Positions 1 to 4,930 of a stretch of 7,623 bases of DNA are shown here, in pieces. Position numbers and translations under genes: made by a program. The DNA is taken from NCBI GenBank assembly GCA_007129455.1, contig SKVL01000014.1:1-7623 (forward strand), written 5' to 3'. This stretch comes from Candidatus Campbelliibacteriota bacterium. GTDB lineage: Bacteria; Patescibacteriota; Minisyncoccia; Phycocordibacterales; CSBR16-193. The notes below the pieces were generated by a model, which ran no database searches, was not told where the DNA came from, and saw nothing but the letters and a program-made list of their open reading frames with translations. The first letter of the stretch is position 1; each line of letters begins with the position of its first letter.

Positions 1-1479
1 AAGTTAAATCTGGAAAACCTTTTAGACAGTGATACTTCCTTGCAAGAAATAAAGAAAAGACTTGAAGAGCATTATGCTCGCGCCGGAGAGCTGTCGGAGC
101 AAGAGTACGAGCGACAACGAAGAAGTATTCAACAGGTATGCGCTCGAAATAACGCCTTTATTCTTCACGGTGTGGAGACAATGTCCAGAGAGATGCGTCC
201 TCATGAAACTTCACCCGTTAGTGAGAAAGCAACACTTGAAAACGAGCTGGATATTCTCATGGCGCTTGAGCCGTCCATATCAACTTCATCTTTCAGAACA
301 GGGACTAACGCAAGACTTTTTGGTAACAGAACGTTCGGAGTTATTCTTGGAGGGGGTGATGTCAAGTCCGCTCATGGTGGTACGGCCACAGTTCCCAGAA
401 GTATAAAAGAACGCTCTTCGATTGCTGATAATTTATCATCTGAAGAAATTGATGAGAAGATAAAAGGACATGTTTCCGGCTTTAATGAATTAAATGTTGA
501 TAACCCTAAAATATTCGGTGTTTTTAAAAGGGTTGAGGAAAAAAACGGAACATTCGTTATAGCAGAAGAAGAAAAACTAAAAGATTTTAATGAACACTTA
601 ACGTTGGCCGAACAGCGTGGTTTACCACAGTTCGTTCTTACGCCGGAGAATCGAATATTTGAGTATCTCTCTGTAGATGAATTGTGTAGAGTTTCTGTTG
701 GAAGCGAGGTTAATCCGTTGGATGTTGCCAACAGAGGATCGGGAGTTACCAATGAAGATAGAAAAAAAGCCGGTTCACGGGTCATTAATAGTTATGTTTT
801 TGATAATATTAGACATCATAAAGAAGCTAAAGAAATTGTTGGAGGGTTATCGGGTGAAGAGAATTCGCAGGAATTAAGCCGGTGGGAATATTTAGAAAAT
901 CTATATGCAAATCCCGAGAAAGCTTGGAATAGATTGAATGATTATCCAGAAGAGCTTAAGTCCGACCCTTCTTTTATAAAAGAGGTTATGGAAATACCTT
1001 CTCTTCATGTTGTTGGTTTCTTGGGTAAGATGCATGATTTTGCGGGAGGTAGAAAACTTTTGGAAGATCCCGAGTTTATCCGGTCAGTTTATGATAAGGT
1101 TAAACCTGAAAAAGGAAGAAGGCCCGACATATTGCATAAAGTGCCTGAAAAAATATTAAATAAAGACTTGCTTATTTACGGAATAGAGCACAGTGACAGC
1201 CTTCGGGGTGTTCTAAAAGAAGAACACCTTAGTGATCCCGATGTTCGTGAGACAATAATACAAAAAGAAATTGAAATGTTTGATATCAAACCATTTGATC
1301 GTGTTGATGTATTCAAGACAATCCCATCTTTGCCTATGGAAGACTCTTCAGAACGGTTTTCTCTATCCAATGAACCCTCTTTTATTGCCGGGGTTCGGGA
1401 AAAATACAAAGGTGAATATAATATTGAAGTATATGAGCCCGACCCTAGGTATTTTTTGGTTACCAAAATCGACCAATAA
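1..1479 (+). CDS. Uncharacterised protein, 5'-truncated at window edge (LEPSIS/ILGGG domain plus helical C-terminal part)
   Basis: The reading frame is open from base 1 to a TAA at 1477-1479 (492 codons before the stop). The first in-window start candidate is a TTG at 40, but the frame continues upstream of it (KLNLENLLDSDTS), so the true start probably lies outside the window. The N-terminal part is charged and helical (LQEIKKRLEEHYARAGELSEQEYE). A globular block at about bases 157-425 has FILHGVETMSREM, DILMALEPSISTSSFR, FGVILGGGDVKSA and a basic SIKERSS. The C-terminal third (about 880-1290) is rich in short helices with recurring SDPSFIKEV / EDPEFIRSV / SDPDVRETI elements, which suggests degenerate helical repeats. 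No signal peptide or membrane segment is visible. I do not recognise a named family. I have an impression that the LEPSIS/ILGGG block recurs in Patescibacteria hypothetical proteins, but cannot verify it. No function is assigned. Confidence 0.85.
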   Translation, partial: KLNLENLLDSDTSLQEIKKRLEEHYARAGELSEQEYERQRRSIQQVCARNNAFILHGVETMSREMRPHETSPVSEKATLENELDILMALEPSISTSSFRTGTNARLFGNRTFGVILGGGDVKSAHGGTATVPRSIKERSSIADNLSSEEIDEKIKGHVSGFNELNVDNPKIFGVFKRVEEKNGTFVIAEEEKLKDFNEHLTLAEQRGLPQFVLTPENRIFEYLSVDELCRVSVGSEVNPLDVANRGSGVTNEDRKKAGSRVINSYVFDNIRHHKEAKEIVGGLSGEENSQELSRWEYLENLYANPEKAWNRLNDYPEELKSDPSFIKEVMEIPSLHVVGFLGKMHDFAGGRKLLEDPEFIRSVYDKVKPEKGRRPDILHKVPEKILNKDLLIYGIEHSDSLRGVLKEEHLSDPDVRETIIQKEIEMFDIKPFDRVDVFKTIPSLPMEDSSERFSLSNEPSFIAGVREKYKGEYNIEVYEPDPRYFLVTKIDQ

Positions 1480-1621
1480 AAGACGAGACTGGTTACTTAT
1501 TTTGAATGATGCAATTACGAGAGAAGACATGTTTAACCATAGGGTGGAGCAAGTTGTGAGTTTTACTTTAAATATCGAGAATAGGGATCTTAAAAGCAAA
1601 TCGGAACATTAAACTGAAAAG

Positions 1622-1690
1622 CTGGAATGTAGATAGTCGCATCATTTTTTCTTTCAAAAATAGTTCTAACACCCTCTACGATGGCACCCA
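1622..1690 (+). repeat. Dispersed intergenic repeat, copy A
   Basis: First of four clear copies of a repeat of about 67 bp. Landmarks in order are GGAATGTAGATAGTCGCATC, a T-rich stretch, CAAAAATAGTTCTAACACCC and CTCTACGATGGCACCCA. From GGAAT to the C ending TTCTAAC is 46 nt, exactly as in copy B. From GATAG to the same C is 38 nt, exactly as in copy D. It starts about 140 bp after the stop of the upstream gene and marks the left border of the module array. Its right half can fold with the adjoining 80-bp unit: CCAAAAATA at 1688-1696 against TATTTTTGG at 1713-1721, and imperfectly 1666-1676 against 1721-1731. Confidence 0.75.
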
Positions 1691-1691
1691 A

Positions 1692-1870
1692 AAATAAGGA
1701 GCGAAGCGACTATATTTTTGGAGTGTGCTGGGAGCCTTCGGAGAAGGCGAGCAGTGCAACCCAAAAGCTCTAAATAAGGAGCGAAGCGACTATATTTTTG
1801 GAGTGTGCTGGGAGCCTTCGGAGAAGGCGAGCAGTGCAACCCAAAAGCTCTAAATAAGGAGCGAAGCGAC
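1692..1870 (+). repeat. Tandem direct repeat, 80-bp unit, about 2.2 copies
   Basis: AAATAAGGAGCGAAGCGAC starts at 1692, 1772 and 1852. The two full units (1692-1771 and 1772-1851) look identical over 80 bp and the third is cut after 19 bp. Each unit contains a perfect hairpin GCCTTC-GGA-GAAGGC (1734-1748 and 1814-1828), extendable outward through TGTGCTG and CAGTGCA with wobble pairs. There is no open frame of note. Exact identity suggests recent duplication. A diverged relative lies at 4526-4606. The function is unknown; structured intergenic DNA or RNA of this type may be a mobile non-coding repeat. Confidence 0.9.
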
Positions 1871-1880
1871 TGTACACTCT

Positions 1881-1907
1881 GCCTGATATTTTGAAAAAAT
1901 ATCAGGC
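1881..1907. other. Strong hairpin, 12-bp stem
   Basis: GCCTGATATTTT (1881-1892) and AAAATATCAGGC (1896-1907) are perfectly complementary around a GAA loop. No T-tract follows on either strand, so it does not look like a classical intrinsic terminator. It lies between the tandem units and the first TA promoter and could block read-through, act as a processing site, or be part of the neighbouring repeat element. Confidence 0.6.
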
Positions 1908-1977
1908 AAGACCTTGCGAAAGTTCTCCGGACTTGCTCATTCTACGGCGGTACCTTGCTAGTGTGACCATTAGTCAC

Positions 1978-2014
1978 TTGACATAAATATACTAAAATAT
2001 ATACTTTAGTATAT
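1978..2014 (+). promoter_or_regulatory. Promoter and palindromic operator of TA module 1
   Basis: TTGACA at 1978-1983 and TATACT at 2000-2005 are 16 bp apart. A 28-bp palindrome spans 1987-2014 (arms ATATACTAAA and TTTAGTATAT), with 13 of 14 pairs complementary and its centre in the -10. The ATG begins at 2013, 8 nt after the -10, so transcription should start at or next to the start codon and the mRNA should be leaderless. There is no Shine-Dalgarno sequence. RelB-type ribbon-helix-helix antitoxins bind such palindromes, so autorepression is the likely regulation. Confidence 0.8.
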
Positions 2015-2294
2015 GAATACACACACCATTTTAAACATCAAAACTGACAAAAAGCTGAAAGCTGAAGCCAAGAAGCTTTCAAAAGAATTAGGTGTACCCT
2101 TAAGTACAGTCATCAATGCATTCTTGAAGCAGTTTGTTCGTGATAAAGAGATTACTCTTTCGGCCAATCAATATCGCCCCACGCCGTACCTGGAAAGTAT
2201 CCTCAAACAAGCACAAAAAGAATACGAAGCTGGAGATTTTGTGGGACCGTTTAAAACTGGAGAAGAGTTTATCGCTTACTTAAAATCACTTTAG
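2013..2294 (+). CDS. RelB/DinJ-family antitoxin, TA module 1
   Basis: A 93-residue protein and first gene of a two-gene operon. The N-terminal half has the ribbon-helix-helix layout: a short strand (HTILNIK, residues 4-10), an amphipathic helix (about 12-26) ending ELGVPLSTVINAFLKQFV (25-42). The G-x-x-L-S-x-V-x-N-A pattern is typical of RelB/DinJ antitoxins and is shared with the two other antitoxins in the window. The C-terminal part (about 55-93), ending FKTGEEFIAYLKSL, should wrap and neutralise the toxin encoded 1 nt downstream. The protein should dimerise on the palindrome that overlaps its own start codon. The ATG at 2013 is fixed by the promoter spacing; translation is predicted to be leaderless. 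Confidence 0.9.
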   Translation: MNTHTILNIKTDKKLKAEAKKLSKELGVPLSTVINAFLKQFVRDKEITLSANQYRPTPYLESILKQAQKEYEAGDFVGPFKTGEEFIAYLKSL

Positions 2295-2295
2295 T

Positions 2296-2556
2296 ATGCA
2301 GTACATTCTTTCGAAACGATTTGAGAAAGATTTCGCTAAACTACCGGACGCCACAAAAAAGAAAGCAATTGTAACTTTAGAGAAATTTATTCAGAATCCT
2401 CAAAATCCTACTCTACGCAACCACGGACTATCGGGTAAATGGAAGGGATACTATAGTATCAATGTGACCGGTGATACGAGAGCGGTGTATTTCGTGATTG
2501 AAGAAGATATTGTGAGATTTGTTGCCATTGGCTCTCATAGCGAGCTTTATGGTTAG
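2296..2556 (+). CDS. RelE/YafQ-family mRNA interferase toxin, TA module 1
   Basis: An 86-residue RelE-superfamily toxin, expected to cleave mRNA on the ribosome and be held inactive by the RelB-like antitoxin encoded just upstream. The ATG follows the antitoxin TAG after 1 nt and has no Shine-Dalgarno sequence, so translation is probably coupled. The basic N-terminal helix region (RFEKDFAKLPDATKKKA) is followed by NHGLSGKWKGYYSINVTGD and ends GSHSELYG. By comparison with E. coli YafQ, His43, Asp60, His81 and Tyr85 match the catalytic His50, Asp67, His87 and Phe91. YafQ His63 is replaced by Asn56 and Arg83 by Ala, while Arg62 (D-x-R) may supply the positive charge, as in other RelE members. 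Length is normal and nothing suggests inactivation. Confidence 0.9.
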   Translation: MQYILSKRFEKDFAKLPDATKKKAIVTLEKFIQNPQNPTLRNHGLSGKWKGYYSINVTGDTRAVYFVIEEDIVRFVAIGSHSELYG

Positions 2557-2813
2557 ATTTCTCATTTACCGACTAGAGGCGCGATGAAATCTCTATCTTT
2601 ATTTGCCGAACATACCGGAACAAGACACTTTACAGTCTTGTCCTGTGCTCAACTTAAGTTGACAGTGTAATGAGTCAGCTCGTTCTTGATATTTGTGGAG
2701 GAAAATATTTCAACGCTTAAAAATTACAATTACAACAGACTTCTGTGTTCATAGAAGACTATCTTGAAAAACCAAAAGACCTTTCCCGGCTGAATATGAA
2801 TCGGGGTAAAACC
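2557..2813. other. Non-coding stretch between TA module 1 and repeat copy B
   Basis: No convincing ORF on either strand. It holds an inverted repeat ACAAGAC / GTCTTGT (2620-2626 and 2635-2641, 8-nt loop) and a perfect 12-bp palindrome CAACTTAAGTTG (2650-2661). A TTGACA at 2659-2664 has no properly spaced -10, so I do not call a promoter. No T-tract terminator follows the toxin gene. Confidence 0.5.
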
Positions 2814-2883
2814 TTGGAATATAAATATTTGCATAATCTAAACTCTTAAAATTAGTTTTAACACCCTATAAAATGGCACTCAG
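2814..2883 (+). repeat. Dispersed intergenic repeat, copy B
   Basis: Landmarks TTGGAATATAAATATTTGCA, TTAAAATTAGTTTTAACACC and CTATAAAATGGCACTCA line up with copy A without gaps over the core (46 nt from GGAAT to the C of TTTTAAC). It lies between TA module 1 and the SGNH hydrolase gene. The segment TTTTAACACCCTA (2856-2868) is imperfectly inverted at 2912-2924 (TAGGTGTATCAAA), giving a potential long hairpin of about 69 nt. Confidence 0.7.
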
Positions 2884-2946
2884 CGTTTTGGGCCCAATTC
2901 ATAAGGCCTTCTAGGTGTATCAAAGGGAGGCGAAAGCTTAAAGACC

Positions 2947-2962
2947 TGTTATACTTAATTAT
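2947..2962 (+). promoter_or_regulatory. Extended -10 promoter of the SGNH hydrolase gene
   Basis: TGTTATACT at 2947-2955 is an extended -10 (TGn plus TATACT). No good -35 is found 16-18 bp upstream, which is common for extended -10 promoters. The ATG at 2963 follows the hexamer by 7 nt, so the transcript should be leaderless. GGGAGG at 2925-2930 is too far upstream to be the ribosome binding site. Confidence 0.6.
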
Positions 2963-3574
2963 ATGGCAACGGTTTGCGTATTCGGCGATAGTATCACTTG
3001 GGGGGCCTCGGATCCGGAAGGAGGGGGATGGGTTACTCGTCTGCGCAATACTTATGAAGCTGAAGGTCTGCCTGTAGACCAAGATATCGATGTCTATAAT
3101 TTGGGTGTGTCTGGAGACAATACGGACGATCTACTAAAAAGATTTGATGTTGAGGCGGGCGCACGAGAACCAAGTACGATTCTGTTTGCTATTGGTATAA
3201 ACGACTCACAGTTCGTTGTTTCAAAAGATGAGAATAGAGTACCTATCTCGCAATTTGAAAACAATCTTCTCACATTGCTGAACAAAGCCAAGGCGATTAC
3301 TTCAAAAGTCGCTTTTATCGGACTAACCCCGGTGGATGAGTCAAAGACTGTCCCAATTCCTTGGAATACTGATAAAAAATATACAAAAGAAAACAGAGAT
3401 AGATATAATGCTGTAATTAAAAACTTTTGTGATGAAAATGATGTCCCATTCCTTAGTATGGAAGAAGTGGTTACGTTGGAGGAATTGTCGGACGGTCTTC
3501 ATCCCAATAGTACGGGTCACGGAAAGATGTTTGAAGTCGTAAGAGATTTTATTAAGCGCGAGTCTTTGATATAA
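2963..3574 (+). CDS. SGNH/GDSL-family hydrolase (esterase/lipase-like)
   Basis: A 203-residue single-domain SGNH hydrolase. Block I is FGDSIT with nucleophile Ser10. Block II is YNLGVSGDNT with Gly48. Block III is GIND (78-81) with Asn80. Block V is DGLHPN (177-182) with Asp177 and His180. All catalytic and oxyanion-hole residues of the family are present, and the length is typical of TesA-like or lysophospholipase-L1-like enzymes. The substrate cannot be told from sequence; esters of lipids, acyl groups or sugar acetyl groups are the usual range. No signal peptide or membrane anchor is visible, so the enzyme is probably cytoplasmic. The gene stands alone between two copies of the dispersed repeat, inside a run of TA modules. 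The start at 2963 is supported by the extended -10 directly upstream. Confidence 0.9.
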   Translation: MATVCVFGDSITWGASDPEGGGWVTRLRNTYEAEGLPVDQDIDVYNLGVSGDNTDDLLKRFDVEAGAREPSTILFAIGINDSQFVVSKDENRVPISQFENNLLTLLNKAKAITSKVAFIGLTPVDESKTVPIPWNTDKKYTKENRDRYNAVIKNFCDENDVPFLSMEEVVTLEELSDGLHPNSTGHGKMFEVVRDFIKRESLI

Positions 3575-3582
3575 AACTAAAA

Positions 3583-3648
3583 GTAGGAATATAAATAGCC
3601 GTATCATCCCTCTCCTCCAAACACAATTCTAATTCTTATCTAACTAGA
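3583..3648 (+). repeat. Dispersed intergenic repeat, copy C
   Basis: Begins 8 nt after the hydrolase stop codon. GTAGGAATATAAATAGCCGT, ATCAT and AATTCTAATTCTTATCTAA align with the left two thirds of copy A, with one extra nucleotide in the middle. The GGCACCCA part is missing and the copy runs directly into the -35 of TA module 2. It is the most diverged of the four clear copies. Confidence 0.6.
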
Positions 3649-3686
3649 TTGACATAAATATTCTGTTGTATATACTAGGGGTATAT
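3649..3686 (+). promoter_or_regulatory. Promoter and imperfect operator of TA module 2
   Basis: TTGACA (3649-3654), a 16-bp spacer and TATACT (3671-3676) are placed exactly as in TA modules 1 and 3. The first 13 bases, TTGACATAAATAT, are identical to module 1. The palindrome is weaker: ATATTC at 3658-3663 faces GTATAT at 3681-3686 with one mismatch and little central symmetry. The ATG at 3685 lies 9 nt after the -10, so the message should be leaderless or have a leader of 1-2 nt. Confidence 0.75.
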
Positions 3687-3960
3687 GAAATCTATTATAA
3701 ATATAAAAGCGGATAAAGAAGTGAAGGAAAATGCTCAAAAAGTGGCCCGAGAACTCGGTTTGCCTCTTAGTGTGGCGGTAAATGCCTTTTTGAAGGACTT
3801 TATTCGCAATAGAAGTATTGCTTTTTCTGCTATTCCTCGAATGACTCCTACTTTGGAAAAACTGTTGGGCAAAGCTGAGAAAGATATTTCGGCAAATAAA
3901 AATATGTCTAAGACATTTATCTCTGCAGATGAAGCAAATGAGTATCTGGATAATTTATGA
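3685..3960 (+). CDS. RelB/DinJ-family antitoxin, TA module 2
   Basis: A 91-residue ribbon-helix-helix antitoxin. Strand IINIKAD (4-10) is followed by helix 1 (about 11-24), then ELGLPLSVAVNAFLKDFI (23-40), the same pattern as in modules 1 and 3. The middle (AIPRMTPTLEKLLGKAEKDI) is close to module 3 (APRMTSFLEDLIKEA), and the end FISADEANEYLDNL matches the toxin-binding tail of module 1. The stop codon overlaps the toxin start in an ATGA (3957-3960), so the pair is translationally coupled. It is probably an autorepressor of its own promoter. Confidence 0.9.
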   Translation: MKSIINIKADKEVKENAQKVARELGLPLSVAVNAFLKDFIRNRSIAFSAIPRMTPTLEKLLGKAEKDISANKNMSKTFISADEANEYLDNL

Positions 3961-4217
3961 AAATAAAATTTTATAAGAATTTTGAGAAAAAATATAAAAG
4001 ATTACCTGCCAAACTCAAATTAAAAGTTAAAGAGAGAAACAAAATATTTTCTCAAGATCCTTTTGACCCGATTCTTAATAACCATGCCTTACAAGGTAAA
4101 TACTATGGATACAGGAGTATAAATATAACAGGAGATATAAGGATCGTTTATAAATTTCTAGATAAGAACGTAGCACTATTCGTGGATATTGATTCCCATA
4201 GTAATCTATATCGATAA
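3957..4217 (+). CDS. RelE/YafQ-family mRNA interferase toxin, TA module 2
   Basis: An 86-residue toxin, colinear with the other two without gaps. It starts in the ATGA overlap with the antitoxin. The basic N-terminal part (KNFEKKYKRLPAKLKLKVKE) is followed by NNHALQGKYYGYRSINITGD and ends DSHSNLYR. His43, Asp60, Arg62, His81 and Tyr85 are kept. Two departures stand out: the Gly before Ser-His is Asp79, and the usual terminal Gly is Arg86. The lysine content is higher than in toxins 1 and 3. It is expected to be a ribosome-dependent RNase, but whether these changes alter activity cannot be judged from sequence. Confidence 0.88.
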   Translation: MKIKFYKNFEKKYKRLPAKLKLKVKERNKIFSQDPFDPILNNHALQGKYYGYRSINITGDIRIVYKFLDKNVALFVDIDSHSNLYR

Positions 4218-4225
4218 ACCACAAG

Positions 4226-4297
4226 AGGGAAGATGGATAGATGTATCATTCTTCTTTTCAAAAATAGTTCTAACATCCTCTACTACGGCCACCCAAA
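4226..4297 (+). repeat. Dispersed intergenic repeat, copy D
   Basis: Begins about 8 nt after the toxin 2 stop. GGATAGATGTATCATTCTTC, TTTTCAAAAATAGTTCTAAC and ATCCTCTACTACGGCCACCC align closely with copy A; the 38-nt distance from GATAG to the C of TTCTAAC is identical. CAAAAATAGTTCTAACA is shared word for word. After CACCCAAAAG the similarity stops at the heptad tract, and the matching right-hand block is found more than 200 bp further on, at 4526. Confidence 0.75.
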
Positions 4298-4310
4298 AGA
4301 CGCTGGCGCG

Positions 4311-4394
4311 CAAATCCCAAATCCCAAATCCCAAATCACAAATTCCAAAAGCACCAAATAACAAATACCAAATAAATTCAAATTATTCAAACTA
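4311..4394 (+). repeat. Degenerate CAAATCC heptad tandem repeat
   Basis: Perfect 7-bp units CAAATCC start at 4311, 4318 and 4325, followed by CAAATCA, CAAATTC, CAAAAGCAC, CAAATAA, CAAATAC, CAAATAAATTC and CAAATTATTC. The tract fades gradually to the right. It is non-coding low-complexity DNA; the open frame across it (IPNPKSQIPKAPNNKYQ) is a composition artefact. It sits where copy D would be expected to join the 80-bp unit, so it may be an expansion or insertion inside the repeat. Confidence 0.75.
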
Positions 4395-4525
4395 AAAACT
4401 CAAAACGGAAAAAGAATAAACCTGAACCTTGGTGGAATTTAAGCCTGCGAATAATTACGCTTAGTGGTCTGTGACCGATTCTCCATGGTTACCTGAAAAC
4501 AATGAGCTGAACAAGTATTTTTTTA
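4395..4525. other. Non-coding stretch upstream of TA module 3
   Basis: No gene is seen. A short hairpin GGTC-TGT-GACC lies at 4466-4476. No promoter, terminator or RNA gene could be supported. Confidence 0.4.
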
Positions 4526-4606
4526 GTGACTATATTTTTGGAGTATATTCACTTTGCCAAGCATCTTTAATATTCCGGGGGGTGGCGAGTGGCGCAACCT
4601 ATCACA
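4526..4606 (+). repeat. Diverged copy of the 80-bp unit
   Basis: GTGACTATATTTTTGGAGT (4527-4545) matches the tandem unit at 1708-1724 almost exactly, and GGTGGCGAGTGGCGCAACC further right matches its GAAGGCGAGCAGTGCAACC end. The central hairpin of the unit is not conserved here. It lies just before the TA module 3 promoter, where the tandem units also lie relative to module 1. Confidence 0.6.
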
Positions 4607-4622
4607 AAAGACCCCGGTTTAT

Positions 4623-4660
4623 TTGACTTTATATACCAAAAGTATATACTTTTGGTATAT
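4623..4660 (+). promoter_or_regulatory. Promoter and perfect 30-bp palindromic operator of TA module 3
   Basis: TTGACT (4623-4628), a 16-bp spacer and TATACT (4645-4650). Bases 4631-4660 form a perfect 30-bp palindrome: the half-site ATATACCAAAAGTAT is followed by its exact reverse complement. It covers the spacer, the -10, the presumed start site and the first two bases of the ATG (4659-4661). Binding of the antitoxin here would block RNA polymerase directly. The mRNA should have a leader of 0-2 nt. Confidence 0.85.
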
Positions 4661-4925
4661 GAAAACTCAACTTAATTTAAAAGTAGACCCTCAGGTAAAA
4701 AAGCGGGCTCAAAAGAGAGCTAAAGAACTTGGACTGTCTTTAAGTTCGGTGGTGAATGCCACTCTTATTCAGTTTGCTCGCACCGGTGAGCTGGAGCTGT
4801 CTTCCGCTCCGCGTATGACCTCATTCCTCGAGGATCTTATCAAAGAAGCTCGAACTGATTACACGTCAGGTGATCTTGAAGTTTTTGATAATGTAGACGG
4901 TTTGATAGCCTCACTTAATAAATAG
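4659..4925 (+). CDS. RelB/DinJ-family antitoxin, TA module 3
   Basis: An 88-residue antitoxin starting MKTQLNLKVDP. The open frame extends back to a TTG at 4554, but the promoter and operator lie inside that extension and the extra residues do not fit the family, so the ATG at 4659 is chosen. The strand TQLNLKV (3-9) and helices with ELGLSLSSVVNATLIQFA (23-40) give the ribbon-helix-helix fold. APRMTSFLEDLIKEA (50-64) resembles module 2. The C-terminal tail FDNVDGLIASLNK is shorter than in the other two. It should repress its own operon and neutralise the toxin encoded 5 nt downstream. Confidence 0.88.
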   Translation: MKTQLNLKVDPQVKKRAQKRAKELGLSLSSVVNATLIQFARTGELELSSAPRMTSFLEDLIKEARTDYTSGDLEVFDNVDGLIASLNK

Positions 4926-4930
4926 TTTCT

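Noticed and set aside
372..785. Long minus-strand ORF opposite the first gene
   Set aside because: Serine- and leucine-rich antisense shadow without motifs; the plus-strand frame is far longer and more protein-like.
40..1479. TTG at 40 as the true start of the first gene
   Set aside because: The frame is open to the window edge and no promoter or ribosome binding site precedes the TTG; a truncated gene is more likely.
1666..1731. Canonical integron attC site
   Set aside because: Folding is plausible, but the left box TTCTAAC breaks RYYYAAC at its first base and no GTTRRRY box is found at the right end. The cassette idea is kept only as a hypothesis.
2659..2691. Promoter starting with the TTGACA at 2659
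   Set aside because: No -10 lies at 16-18 bp; the nearest candidate needs a 21-bp spacer, and no gene follows closely.
2858..3082. Minus-strand ORF over repeat copy B and the start of the hydrolase gene
   Set aside because: It overlaps a well-supported gene and the repeat, and shows no recognisable motifs.
1622..4297. The dispersed repeat as a CRISPR array (the GTTTTAACACC-like core resembles some CRISPR repeats)
   Set aside because: Copies are 640-1200 bp apart with genes between them, they diverge from each other, and there are no spacers of regular length or cas genes.
4189..4395. Small ORF across the heptad tract
   Set aside because: Its sequence (IPNPKSQIPNPKSQ) simply translates the CAAATCC repeats and the start lies inside the toxin gene.
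4554..4658. N-terminal extension of the TA3 antitoxin from a TTG at 4554
   Set aside because: It runs through the diverged repeat, the -35, the -10 and the palindrome; family length and promoter position favour the ATG at 4659.
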